Origin: DAITMV01 sp036834985
GTDB taxonomy: Bacteria; Pseudomonadota; Gammaproteobacteria; Burkholderiales; Burkholderiaceae_B
Direction: 5' to 3'
Assembly: GCA_036834985.1 (NCBI GenBank)
Contig: DAITMV010000005.1
Location: 1-47,326, forward strand
Length of the DNA stretch: 47,326 bases
Shown: positions 24,743-33,519 of the stretch, piece by piece
Layout: the number at the start of each line of letters is the position of its first letter
Position numbering within the stretch: the stretch's first letter is position 1
Notes under the pieces: generated by a model
What the model saw: the letters and a program-made list of their open reading frames with translations, nothing else
What the model was told of the DNA's origin: nothing
The model's database searches: none
Position numbers and translations under genes: made by a program

Positions 24743-25848
24743 GATGCCAATACCTGGCGCATAGCATTTAAAAATAATTGGTTTTCTTCGGGGTCACTGA
24801 CGGTAACGCGCAGGCAGTCTGCAAGCAACGGATGCATCTGTGACACATTTTTAATCAAGATACCCTGATTTTTCAGCGCCTGAAACACTTTTGTAGCCTC
24901 TGGACAGCGAAATAACAGGAAATTGGCATCCGATGGGTGCACTTTAACACCGGGCAGCTCGCTTAAAGCGGCAGACAGCTCGGTTCTAGCGTTTTTTAAC
25001 AGACGGGCCTGCTCGTCCAGCACCGCATGGTTTTCAAGAACCCATTGCCCGGTGATACGGGTCAATACGTTAATGTTATAGGGCGGACGCACTTTGTCGA
25101 TCTGCTCAATCCACAGCGGATGACCCGCCGCATAGCCCAGCCGAATACCCGCCAGGCCTAATTTGGACAAGGTACGCAACACCACCACATTCGGATGGCT
25201 TAACACCTCGGACATAAAGCTGTGCGGTGCAAACGGCTCATACGCTTCGTCCACAACCACCAGTCCTGGGGCATGTTGAATAACCGTGCGAATATCGTCT
25301 GCCTTGAACGCCGCCCCGGTCGGGTTGTTAGGGTAGGCCAGGAAAATCACTTTGGGGCGATGTGTCTGAATGGCCTGCACAAGGACAGGAACGTCCAGTT
25401 GAAAATCAGATGTCAACGGCACACCCACAAATGTCGCGTGGGCCCATTGAGCCGATACCCCGTACATCACGAATGTCGGGATGGGCGAGAGCACGACGTC
25501 ACCCGGCTCACACAGGGCCTGGATAGTCAACGAAATCAACTCATCAGACCCGTTGCCAAAAATAACGCGTGCCTGCTCGGGGATCGCCGAGTCACCCTGC
25601 ATCGCCTGGCGTAACAAGGCTTCCAAGGCTGGGCTATGAGGCTCCGGATAACGATTCAATGATGCAGCGGCCAATCGCTGACCCAGCACCTCGAGCAGAT
25701 CTGCGGGCAATGCGTAGGGGTTCTCCATCGCATCGAGCTTGACCATGCCGCTTGCATCAGCAACATGGTAAGCACCGGTGGCCCGTACATCGGCTCGAAC
25801 GGTGTGTTGAACAAATGCCTCTGTGTGACTCAAGGACGCCGGATTCAT
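24739..25848 (-). CDS. hisC: Histidinol-phosphate aminotransferase
   Basis: PLP-dependent fold-I aminotransferase of 369 residues. The PLP lysine lies in RTLSKLGLAGIRLGYAAG; FGNGSDELISL and AYPNNPTGAAF are further cofactor segments. Transfers an amino group from glutamate to imidazole acetol phosphate. Overlaps both hisD and hisB by ATGA. Confidence 0.97.
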   Translation of the reverse strand: MNPASLSHTEAFVQHTVRADVRATGAYHVADASGMVKLDAMENPYALPADLLEVLGQRLAAASLNRYPEPHSPALEALLRQAMQGDSAIPEQARVIFGNGSDELISLTIQALCEPGDVVLSPIPTFVMYGVSAQWAHATFVGVPLTSDFQLDVPVLVQAIQTHRPKVIFLAYPNNPTGAAFKADDIRTVIQHAPGLVVVDEAYEPFAPHSFMSEVLSHPNVVVLRTLSKLGLAGIRLGYAAGHPLWIEQIDKVRPPYNINVLTRITGQWVLENHAVLDEQARLLKNARTELSAALSELPGVKVHPSDANFLLFRCPEATKVFQALKNQGILIKNVSQMHPLLADCLRVTVSDPEENQLFLNAMRQVLAS

Positions 25849-27161
25849 TGTGGACCACCGGGCGCCACACGGTACTCAGCCGAGCGGGCATGTGCTGGCA
25901 AACCCTCGCCATAAGCCAGTTCGGCGGCGATCTTACCGAGGGTGCGGGCACCCTGTGCGGAGGCGTGGATGATACTGCTGCGTTTTTGGAAATCATACAC
26001 GCCCAAGGGCGAGGAAAAACGCGCGGTACCGGCGGTTGGCAATACGTGGTTTGGGCCTGCGCAATAGTCACCCAGGGACTCAGAGCTGTAACGACCCATA
26101 AAAATCGCACCGGCGTGGCGCAGTTTGTCGAGCCAGGCATCCGGATCTTCAACGGACAACTCCAGGTGTTCAGGTGCAATCTGATTGGACAGCTCGCAGG
26201 CCTCCTCCAGATCCTTGACCAACACCAAGGCCCCCCGATTTTTCAGGGAGGTTGAAATCACAAGGGCTCGCGGCATGGAATCGAGCAGGCGTTTGATCGA
26301 GGCCTGAACATGGTTCAGGAAAGTCTCATCAGGGCACAACAAGATGGACTGAGCCATTTCGTCGTGCTCTGCCTGGGAGAACAAATCCATGGCGATCCAG
26401 TCGGGCGAAGTTTTACCATCACAGATGACAAGGATTTCGGAGGGACCCGCAATCATGTCAATCCCCACCGTGCCAAACACCCTGCGCTTGGCTTCGGCCA
26501 CATAGGCGTTGCCCGGGCCTACAATCTTGTCGACACGAGGAATGGTGTGTGTACCGTAGGCCAGCGCGCCAACGGCCTGTGCACCGCCAATGGTAAATAC
26601 GCGGTCCACGCCAGCAATCGCAGCGGCTGCCAGCACCATCTGGTTCTTGATGCCACCGGGCGTGGGTACAACCATCACCACTTCACCCACACCGGCTACT
26701 TTGGCGGGGATGGCATTCATCAGGACTGAGGATGGGTAAGCAGCCTTGCCACCAGGCACATACAAACCCGCACGATCCAAGGGCGTGACGCGCTGCCCGA
26801 GCCGTGTACCGTCTTCCTCGGTGTAGGTCCAGCTCTCTGCGACTTGCCGTTCGTGAAACACGCGCACCCGGTGAGCGGCCATTTCAAGGGCTTCACGTTG
26901 CTCGCTGGGCAAGCCGTCCAAGGCGGCTTTTAACTCGGCCTGAGATAACTCCAGCTCGGAAACAGAGGCGGCCTGCACGCGATCAAACGTATGAGTGTAT
27001 TGCAGCACGGCCTCATCACCTCGTTGGCGAACGTCCGCCAGAATATCGGCCACTGCTTGTTCCACATGCGGATCGCGTTGCTCTTCATAGGCCAGCAGAT
27101 CACGGAACTGGGCTTTAAATTGAGCGTCCTGGGTAGACAAACGGCGAATCTGCGAAGACAT
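25845..27161 (-). CDS. hisD: Histidinol dehydrogenase
   Basis: Zinc-dependent NAD enzyme for the two final oxidations of histidine synthesis. 438 residues. The catalytic Glu-His pair is in QIAPEHLEL, and VPGGKAAYPSSVLMNAIPA and VGPGNAYVAEAKR are family signatures. Lies 22 nt after hisG. Confidence 0.98.
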   Translation of the reverse strand: MSSQIRRLSTQDAQFKAQFRDLLAYEEQRDPHVEQAVADILADVRQRGDEAVLQYTHTFDRVQAASVSELELSQAELKAALDGLPSEQREALEMAAHRVRVFHERQVAESWTYTEEDGTRLGQRVTPLDRAGLYVPGGKAAYPSSVLMNAIPAKVAGVGEVVMVVPTPGGIKNQMVLAAAAIAGVDRVFTIGGAQAVGALAYGTHTIPRVDKIVGPGNAYVAEAKRRVFGTVGIDMIAGPSEILVICDGKTSPDWIAMDLFSQAEHDEMAQSILLCPDETFLNHVQASIKRLLDSMPRALVISTSLKNRGALVLVKDLEEACELSNQIAPEHLELSVEDPDAWLDKLRHAGAIFMGRYSSESLGDYCAGPNHVLPTAGTARFSSPLGVYDFQKRSSIIHASAQGARTLGKIAAELAYGEGLPAHARSAEYRVAPGGPQ

Positions 27162-27183
27162 GACAATCCCTGTGACAGTTGAA

Positions 27184-27834
27184 CTAGGTGGGTTGAACGG
27201 CGTTGGAAAAGGTTTCGATCAAGGGCTGCAATTGATCGTATTTGACCTTGAGCGCGGCTTGATTGACCACCAGGCGGGAAGAAATATCCATAATTTCTTC
27301 AACTTCCTGTAAATGATTGGCACGCAAGGTGCTGCCCGTACTGACCAGATCCACAATCGCATCGGCCAAGCCCACCAGCGGGGCCAACTCCATCGAACCG
27401 TATAGCTTGATCAGATCCACATGCACGCCCCGCTTGGCAAAATGCTCACGCGCAGACTCGGTGTATTTGGTCGCCACACGCAAGCGTGCGCCCTGCTTGA
27501 CCGCACTGGCGTAGTCAAATCCGTTTGGAACCGCCACACACAACCGGCACTTGCCGATGTTTAAATCGACTGGCTGGTACAAACCTTCACCGCCGTGTTC
27601 GATCAGCACGTCTTTGCCGGCCACACCGATATCGGCCGCACCGTACTGCACGTAAGTGGGCACATCAGTTGCGCGCACAATGATGATGCGCACATGCTCC
27701 AGATTGGTCGGGATGATCAGTTTGCGTGATTTTTCCGGATTTTCCAGCGCATAAATACCAGCCGCTTCGAGCAAGGGCATGGTTTCTTCGAAAATTCGCC
27801 CCTTGGACAGGGCCAGCGTAATTTGACTCATCAT
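27184..27834 (-). CDS. hisG: ATP phosphoribosyltransferase, short form
   Basis: First and committed step of histidine synthesis. The 216 residues (ITLALSKGRIFEETMPLLEAA; ELAPLVGLADAIVDLVSTGSTL, given here in part) represent the short catalytic form without the C-terminal ACT-like feedback domain. Short HisG needs the HisRS-like regulatory partner HisZ, which is not in this window. Starts 9 nt after murA, so no his leader or attenuator can lie before it. Confidence 0.97.
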   Translation of the reverse strand: MMSQITLALSKGRIFEETMPLLEAAGIYALENPEKSRKLIIPTNLEHVRIIIVRATDVPTYVQYGAADIGVAGKDVLIEHGGEGLYQPVDLNIGKCRLCVAVPNGFDYASAVKQGARLRVATKYTESAREHFAKRGVHVDLIKLYGSMELAPLVGLADAIVDLVSTGSTLRANHLQEVEEIMDISSRLVVNQAALKVKYDQLQPLIETFSNAVQPT

Positions 27835-27843
27835 GAGGACTGC

Positions 27844-29100
27844 TTATCGTGCGACCCGGGTCACATCAGCACCGAGTCGTTTCAGTTTTTCTTCCATCTT
27901 TTCGTAACCACGATCCAGATGGTAAATGCGATCGACCAAGGTTTCTCCCTGAGCCACCAGGCCTGCAATCACCAGGCCTGCCGAAGCGCGTAAATCGGTA
28001 GCCATCACGGTTGCGCCGGACAAACCCGACACCCCCTTGATCACCGATGCATTCCCTTCGACATCAATATCAGCCCCCAGACGAACGAGCTCCTGCACAT
28101 GCATGAAGCGGTTTTCAAAGATCGTTTCAGTCACCACTGAGGTGCCAGTGGCCACACAATTCATGGCCATCAGCTGAGCCTGCATGTCGGTCGCAAAACC
28201 GGGATACGGTGCAGTACGGGCGTTAACAGCCTTGGGGCGGTTGGGCATCCGGGCACGAATCGAACGATCACCGATTTCCAGTTGCAGCCCGGCATCCCGC
28301 AACTTATCCAGCGTAGCGTCCATACCATTGGTATCTACATTGACCAGCCTGATGTCACCACCACATGCGGCCACGGCACACAGGAAAGTACCGGCCTCGA
28401 TGCGATCAGGCATGACGGAATACTCGGCCCCGTGAAGCTTTTCGACGCCATGAATCACCACCCGATCCGTACCAATGCCCTCAATCTGCGCGCCCATGGC
28501 TTGTAGCAGGTGCGCCAGATCAACCACCTCCGGCTCACGCGCCGCGTTTTCGATCACGGTCGTACCTTCGGCCAGGCAGGCAGCCATCATCAGGTTTTCG
28601 GTGCCCGTGACCGTGACCATGTCGGTGACAATCCGGGTGCCCTTCAGCCGTTTGGCCTTGGCGTGGATGTATCCTTTTTCGATCGTGATGTCTGCACCCA
28701 TGGCTTGCAGGCCTTTGATGTGTTGGTCCACCGGCCGTTGACCGATCGCACAACCACCGGGCAAAGACACGCTCGCCTCGCCCAGTCGTGCCACCAGGGG
28801 CCCAAGCACCAAAATACTGGCCCGCATGGTTTTAACCAGATCGTAAGACGCAATGGGCTCAGGGATGTGCTCAGCGCGGAGGGCCAGCTTACCGTCGTCG
28901 AGCCAGTAAGCCTGTACACCCATCGACCCCAACAAACGCAACGAGGTATTGATGTCTCGCAAACGAGGAACATTATCCAGCGTCAGCGGATCGGAGGTCA
29001 GCAAACTGGCACACAAAATCGGCAACGCTGCATTTTTTGCGCCAGAAATGGCAACCTCACCAGACAGGGGCTTACCCCCGCGAATCAGAAAAGCGTCCAT
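27844..29100 (-). CDS. murA: UDP-N-acetylglucosamine 1-carboxyvinyltransferase
   Basis: First committed step of peptidoglycan synthesis; transfers enolpyruvate to UDP-GlcNAc. 418 residues, inside-out alpha/beta barrel. Catalytic Cys117 in LPGGCAIGQRPVD is the fosfomycin target, so no intrinsic Asp replacement. GGKPLSGEVAISGAKNAALP and the C-terminal RGYEKMEEKLKRLGA are typical. Located between ibaG and hisG, the same position as in many beta- and gammaproteobacterial mla loci. Confidence 0.98.
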   Translation of the reverse strand: MDAFLIRGGKPLSGEVAISGAKNAALPILCASLLTSDPLTLDNVPRLRDINTSLRLLGSMGVQAYWLDDGKLALRAEHIPEPIASYDLVKTMRASILVLGPLVARLGEASVSLPGGCAIGQRPVDQHIKGLQAMGADITIEKGYIHAKAKRLKGTRIVTDMVTVTGTENLMMAACLAEGTTVIENAAREPEVVDLAHLLQAMGAQIEGIGTDRVVIHGVEKLHGAEYSVMPDRIEAGTFLCAVAACGGDIRLVNVDTNGMDATLDKLRDAGLQLEIGDRSIRARMPNRPKAVNARTAPYPGFATDMQAQLMAMNCVATGTSVVTETIFENRFMHVQELVRLGADIDVEGNASVIKGVSGLSGATVMATDLRASAGLVIAGLVAQGETLVDRIYHLDRGYEKMEEKLKRLGADVTRVAR

Positions 29101-29104
29101 GGAT

Positions 29105-29350
29105 TTATTGTTGTTCTGCCCACTCGGCGGGCGTGAGAGTTTTCATCGACAGCGCGTGAATCTCCTCACGCATCCGGTCACCCAACACGGCGTATACTTT
29201 TTGATGACGTGCCACCGACCGTAGCCCTTCAAACGCCCGAGCCACAATGACGGCCTCGAAATGCTGACCATCGCCAGACACGTTCAGGACATCACACTCA
29301 AGCCCTTGAGCAATATACGATTTCAGGGTTTCAGGGGTTAACACGATCAT
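29105..29350 (-). CDS. ibaG: BolA-family protein IbaG
   Basis: 81 residues with the BolA fold: LECDVLNVSGDGQHFEAVIV and RVARHQ-type segment RSVARHQKVYAVLGDRM, then HALSMKTLTPAEWAEQ, which matches the IbaG (YrbA) subgroup next to murA. BolA proteins bind monothiol glutaredoxins and Fe-S clusters; grxD at 7265 is a possible partner. I use the ATG at 29350; a TTG at 29362 directly after the upstream TGA would add four residues. Confidence 0.93.
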   Translation of the reverse strand: MIVLTPETLKSYIAQGLECDVLNVSGDGQHFEAVIVARAFEGLRSVARHQKVYAVLGDRMREEIHALSMKTLTPAEWAEQQ

Positions 29351-29362
29351 TTCCTTTGACAA

Positions 29363-30118
29363 TCAAAAACGTAATTTGTAACCCCGAGCGATCATCGACA
29401 GCGCAATCACGCTGACAGACAGCCAGGTTACCAGTGCGACGGTAAAACCAAACCAGGGCGACACATCACTTTGCCCAAAAAACCCAAACCGAAAACCATC
29501 AATCAGATAGAAAAACGGATTGAAATGCGACACCCCTTGCCAAATACCTGGCAACGAGTGGATCGAATAAAACACGCCCGATAAAAAAGTCGCCGGCATG
29601 ATGATGAAATTCTGAAACGCAGCCAGTTGGTCAAATTTTTCGGCCCAAATACCCGCAATCAAACCCATCGTACCCAGCAATAGGGCACCAAGCACCGCAA
29701 AAGTAAGTATCCACCCGGGATGGACCCAATGCAACGGTGCAAACCAGGCGGTTGCCAGCAGGACGCCCACCCCCACCATCACACCGCGGATCGCAGCAGC
29801 AGCGATGTAGGCCACAAAAAACTCCACATGCGACAGGGGCGGCAAGAGGATAAACACCAGATTGCCGGTAATTTTGGATTGAATCAGGCTCGAGGACGTG
29901 TTGGCAAACGCATTTTGCAACAGCGACATCATCACCAAACCCGGCACCAGAAACGACGTATAACTGACGCCAGGATAAGGCTGTACGTGCTCGTCCAGTA
30001 CGTGGGCAAAAATCAACAGATACAAAATGGCGGTTAATACGGGGGCCGCGATGGTCTGAAAGCTTACCTTCCAGAACCGCAGAACTTCTTTTTTAAACAG
30101 GGTATAACAACCGATCAT
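29363..30118 (-). CDS. ABC-2 type exporter permease (YadH-like)
   Basis: 251-residue membrane protein with six hydrophobic segments. GCYTLFKKEVLRFWKVSFQ at the start and FPIHSLPG-type segment YSIHSLPGIWQGVSHFNP plus LIDGFRFGFFG near the end match ABC-2 permeases of the YadH/NodJ kind. Works with the ATPase encoded 7 nt upstream. The substrate is unknown. The start at 30118 has TGAGG 5 nt upstream; an ATG at 30133 would overlap the ATPase stop. Confidence 0.9.
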   Translation of the reverse strand: MIGCYTLFKKEVLRFWKVSFQTIAAPVLTAILYLLIFAHVLDEHVQPYPGVSYTSFLVPGLVMMSLLQNAFANTSSSLIQSKITGNLVFILLPPLSHVEFFVAYIAAAAIRGVMVGVGVLLATAWFAPLHWVHPGWILTFAVLGALLLGTMGLIAGIWAEKFDQLAAFQNFIIMPATFLSGVFYSIHSLPGIWQGVSHFNPFFYLIDGFRFGFFGQSDVSPWFGFTVALVTWLSVSVIALSMIARGYKLRF

Positions 30119-30125
30119 GGGAACC

Positions 30126-31082
30126 TCAATCATTCTGCAGGCCATCGCCTGCTGACAGGGCACCCGCCTGACCGGAGGCGGCGACATTTTGCATGATCCG
30201 CACAAAAACGTCCTCAAGCGCAGGCTTTTCGATATCAAACTCCAGTGGCACCACACCCGCCTGACGCAACGTAGCCAGGATGTCCTCGAGATCCTGAGCG
30301 CTGTGACAAGCCAGGCGATAATCGCCCAGGGCCGCGTCGTGGCTGACCAACCGCGCGCTCAGTGCAGCCGGCAAAGCCGATGCAAATCGTACACGCAAGG
30401 TTTGTTTGGCATGTTGGGCAAGCAGCGCATCGGTTGTATCAAGCGTGACAATACGCCCTTGCTTGAGCATGGCGATCCGGTCACAGAGGGCCTCGGCTTC
30501 TTCGAGGTAGTGCGTGGTCAGCACCACTGTATGGCCTTCCTTGTTCAGACGGGAGACAAACTTCCAGAGCGTCTGGCGCAGCTCTACATCAACACCCGCC
30601 GTCGGCTCGTCAAGCACAATCACTGGGGGGCGGTGAACCAGCGCTTGGGCCACCAGGACACGGCGCTTCATGCCGCCGGACAGCGCCCGCATATTGGAAT
30701 GCGCTTTGTCAGTGAGATTTAACTCGTGCAACAGTTCATCGATCCACGCATCGTTGCGTCGCAAGCCAAAATAACCGGACTGAAACTGCAAGGTTTCACG
30801 TACCGAGAAAAATGGGTCAAACACGATTTCCTGAGGCACCACACCGATATTTTTACGGGCCTGACGGAAATCGGTGACCACATCGTGCCCCATCACGGAC
30901 ACATGGCCACTATTGGCACGCACCAAACCCGCCACGATCGAAATCAGCGTGGTTTTACCTGCACCGTTAGGCCCTAACAGGCCAAAGAACTCACCTTCCC
31001 TGACTTGCAGGGATACATTTGACAGCGAGGTCAGCGACCCGTATTGCTTGGTCACTGCCTGTATATCCAAGGCGAAAGACAT
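30126..31082 (-). CDS. ABC transporter ATPase (YadG-like)
   Basis: 318 residues with Walker A GPNGAGKTTLIS, Q-loop GVVPQEIVFD, signature LSGGMKRRVLVAQAL, Walker B VIVLDEPTAGVD and H-loop TTHYLEEAE. The C-terminal extension (about 230-318) is typical of DrrA/YadG exporters. Pairs with the permease just downstream. The pair is inserted between mlaB and ibaG; a link to Mla lipid transport is possible only by position. Confidence 0.93.
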   Translation of the reverse strand: MSFALDIQAVTKQYGSLTSLSNVSLQVREGEFFGLLGPNGAGKTTLISIVAGLVRANSGHVSVMGHDVVTDFRQARKNIGVVPQEIVFDPFFSVRETLQFQSGYFGLRRNDAWIDELLHELNLTDKAHSNMRALSGGMKRRVLVAQALVHRPPVIVLDEPTAGVDVELRQTLWKFVSRLNKEGHTVVLTTHYLEEAEALCDRIAMLKQGRIVTLDTTDALLAQHAKQTLRVRFASALPAALSARLVSHDAALGDYRLACHSAQDLEDILATLRQAGVVPLEFDIEKPALEDVFVRIMQNVAASGQAGALSAGDGLQND

Positions 31083-31126
31083 GATGTAGTGGGTGTAACG
31101 CCCAAGCAGTCAACAGCGCGTGCAGC

Positions 31127-31390
31127 TTAGGCGAAAATCTCGGAAAAAAGCGATTGTAGCCCGTAAACGGCGATGAGTCCCTCTAGAGCCGCAGGAGCGG
31201 ACACAACGCGAAGGGAATTGGGAGGGGAGCAATGTCGGCGAGCCTCGAGCAGCACGGCAACAGCGGCCGAATCCACACGGGTCACCGCAGAGAAATCCAG
31301 CGTTTTATCGCCAGACTGTATGGCGGCAACCGCAGCTCGGGCTGCGGTTTGTGCATCATGAACCGTAATCTGGGATTGTGAAAACTTCAT
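31127..31390 (-). CDS. mlaB: MlaB, STAS-domain subunit of the phospholipid transporter
   Basis: 87 residues with a STAS fold; the conserved segment DFSAVTRVDSAAVAVLLEARR carries the central Asp-Ser pair. MlaB binds MlaF on the cytoplasmic side and stabilises the complex. The start overlaps the mlaC stop by one nt (TGATG). Confidence 0.88.
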   Translation of the reverse strand: MKFSQSQITVHDAQTAARAAVAAIQSGDKTLDFSAVTRVDSAAVAVLLEARRHCSPPNSLRVVSAPAALEGLIAVYGLQSLFSEIFA

Positions 31391-32025
31391 CAGTTCATCT
31401 TGTTTTTATCTGACAACGACTTGATCAAACCATCCAGACCGCCCTTGTTGATCTCCGCAGAGAACTGGGTACGGTAGGTTTCAACCAACCATAAACCGGC
31501 TACGTTTACGTCGTAGATTTTCCAGTCATCACCCACCTTTTCAACCCGGTAATCCAGTTGCAGCGGCTCGCCCTTGGGGCGTGTCACGACACTCTGAACC
31601 ACAACGTCAGTCTCATCTGACCCGACGCGCAGCGGCTTGATCTGGATTTGCTGGTCTTTGACCTGCGCCAGCGCGCCAGAATAGGTGCGCACCAGCAAGG
31701 TTTTGAACTCATCGGTCAAGCGGCCGCGTTGCTCATCAGAAGCACTTCTCCAGGATACACCAGCGACCTGGGCCGTCATTTTCTTGAAATTGACAAACGG
31801 CAACACCTTGGTGTCGACCAATTCATTCATTTTCTTCGGGTCGGCCAATAACGCCTGCTTGTTGGCTTTGATGGAGGCCAAAATGTCTTCGGTGAAATTC
31901 TTTACAAAGCGGTCGGCCTTGATGGCGTCTGCTGCCTGGGCATAGCCGGTCAACATTACGAAGGCTGCAACAACGGCGGTCAGCCATTTAATCATTTGTG
32001 CATTCATGGTCATAAAAGTAGTCAT
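31390..32025 (-). CDS. mlaC: MlaC, periplasmic phospholipid carrier
   Basis: 211 residues with signal peptide (IKWLTAVVAAFVMLTGYAQA). Carries phospholipid between the MlaA complex in the outer membrane and MlaFEDB in the inner membrane. Segments LPFVNFKKMTAQVAGVSWR, LVRTYSGALAQV and DWKIYDVNVAGLWLVETYR are typical (Tol-Tol-Ttg2 family). Several starts are possible (ATG 32025, 32013, 32007; TTG 32031); none has a good ribosome site. Confidence 0.95.
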   Translation of the reverse strand: MTTFMTMNAQMIKWLTAVVAAFVMLTGYAQAADAIKADRFVKNFTEDILASIKANKQALLADPKKMNELVDTKVLPFVNFKKMTAQVAGVSWRSASDEQRGRLTDEFKTLLVRTYSGALAQVKDQQIQIKPLRVGSDETDVVVQSVVTRPKGEPLQLDYRVEKVGDDWKIYDVNVAGLWLVETYRTQFSAEINKGGLDGLIKSLSDKNKMN

Positions 32026-32046
32026 CAACAACAGGTAGGTATAACT

Positions 32047-33030
32047 TTAACGATCAAGCAGAGCAGTTAGATCTTTTTTCGTCACGGAAGTTGCACGGGC
32101 AGCTGGAGCAACCACAGGGTTGGCAACCACACCCGCCTTATCAACGGCAGACTGGGGTTTGCCAGCCTGGGTCATGCCCAATACCTGCGCGGTGCGCCCA
32201 CCCACCATCGGGGCGGGGACTAAGGAGGGGGCATTGATCAGCGTCGGATTCAATCGTTCCCAAGGTGTCGCCTTGCCAGCGGGGTCACCCATTACGTAAA
32301 AAGAACTGCTGCCGCTGTTCACCTGCGGCTGGCGTGGTGCCTCAGGAGGGGAGCCGTCATACACCTGGTTCAAACGACGGGCCAAAAAGGCATCCCGAAC
32401 AAAAGAGTAGCGATCAAGTGCAATCTGATCCACCGTATCGGTAGCAGGTAGCAATTCGGCACGTTTGTCCACGGTACGCGTGACCATCAAACTGTTGCGC
32501 ACAGGGATGTCATGCACGTTGCCCAACGGATTGGTTGCCACGTCAAACACCAGGCCTATACCGTCACGAACAGAACTTGGGCCAAAAAACGGCAGCACCA
32601 GATAGGGGCCAGGGCCAGCACCCCAACGGCCAAAAGTTTGGCCAAAATCCTCATTGTGTTTCGGAAGCCCTAAATCAGAGGCAACATCAAACAAACCGAC
32701 CATGCCCACCGTGGTGTTGACACCAAATCGACAGACATCGGACAGGGCGTCCATGGGCTTGCCCTGAAGTGCGTTGTTGACCGCGATAAAAATATCGCCA
32801 ATATTGCTAAAGAAGTTTCCGACACAACCACGGATCTGCTCGGGAAGCACCGCTTCGTATCCCTTTGCAATGGGCCTGATGATAGCGCTGTCCAGCGCGT
32901 AGTTAAAGGAATCCACGGAGCGATTAAAACCCTCCAACGGATCAGCCGGGGACGGGGTTTGAACGGTCGAACAAGCGGCCGTTACGCTCAGCAGCGCGAC
33001 TGCACACATGCGCGTTATACGTGAACTCAT
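32047..33030 (-). CDS. mlaA: MlaA (VacJ) outer-membrane lipoprotein
   Basis: Removes phospholipid from the outer leaflet of the outer membrane. 327 residues: lipoprotein signal with Cys20 (SVTAACS), the family start DPLEGFNRSVDSFNYALD, FGQTFGRWGAGPGPYLVLPFFGPSS and DRYSFVRDAFLARR. About 100 extra residues rich in Pro, Ala and Val follow the core domain, a longer tail than in E. coli MlaA. Having mlaA inside the mla operon, between mlaD and mlaC, is the betaproteobacterial layout; in E. coli it is unlinked. Confidence 0.96.
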   Translation of the reverse strand: MSSRITRMCAVALLSVTAACSTVQTPSPADPLEGFNRSVDSFNYALDSAIIRPIAKGYEAVLPEQIRGCVGNFFSNIGDIFIAVNNALQGKPMDALSDVCRFGVNTTVGMVGLFDVASDLGLPKHNEDFGQTFGRWGAGPGPYLVLPFFGPSSVRDGIGLVFDVATNPLGNVHDIPVRNSLMVTRTVDKRAELLPATDTVDQIALDRYSFVRDAFLARRLNQVYDGSPPEAPRQPQVNSGSSSFYVMGDPAGKATPWERLNPTLINAPSLVPAPMVGGRTAQVLGMTQAGKPQSAVDKAGVVANPVVAPAARATSVTKKDLTALLDR

Positions 33031-33041
33031 GATTGAGTACC

Positions 33042-33518
33042 TTATTTTTTGCTGCTATCCGGACTATCGGACGCCTTGCTATACAAAAACTGGCTGATCA
33101 GATCTTCCAGAACCACTGCCGATTGCGTGGCCTTGATCCGGTCGCCCTTGGCCAGGTTGGTTTCCTCAAAACCCGCAGTAAAACCTACATACTGCTCACC
33201 CAACAAACCTGACGTTAAAATTTTGGCGGACGTATCTTTAGGAAACAGAAAGCCTTCCTCAAGATTGAGCGTTACGACCGCCTGGAACGTTTTGGGGTCC
33301 AGACGAATTTCACCAACACGCCCGACGACGACACCCGCACTTTTTACAGGCGCGCGAACTTTCAGTCCGCCAATGTTATCAAACCGGGCCTGAACCTGAT
33401 ACGTACCCCCACTCGTCCATGCACTCATGTTTCCTGCTTTTAGTGCCAAAAACAACACCGCACCAAAACCAGCCAGAATAAACAAGCCCACCCAAAAGTC
33501 GATCGCTTTTTTTTGCAT
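33042..33518 (-). CDS. mlaD: MlaD, MCE-domain protein of the phospholipid transporter
   Basis: 158 residues: one N-terminal membrane helix (FWVGLFILAGFGAVLFLAL), then the MCE domain (about 40-120: RFDNIGGLKVRAPVKSAGV, VGRVGEIRLDP, LLGEQYVGFTAG). Forms the hexameric ring on MlaFE. The start at 33518 is favoured by TGGA upstream; a GTG at 33530 in frame would overlap mlaE. Confidence 0.96.
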   Translation of the reverse strand: MQKKAIDFWVGLFILAGFGAVLFLALKAGNMSAWTSGGTYQVQARFDNIGGLKVRAPVKSAGVVVGRVGEIRLDPKTFQAVVTLNLEEGFLFPKDTSAKILTSGLLGEQYVGFTAGFEETNLAKGDRIKATQSAVVLEDLISQFLYSKASDSPDSSKK

Positions 33519-33519
33519 C

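Noticed and set aside
27835..27843. Histidine leader peptide or attenuator before hisG
   Set aside because: Only 9 nt separate murA and hisG.
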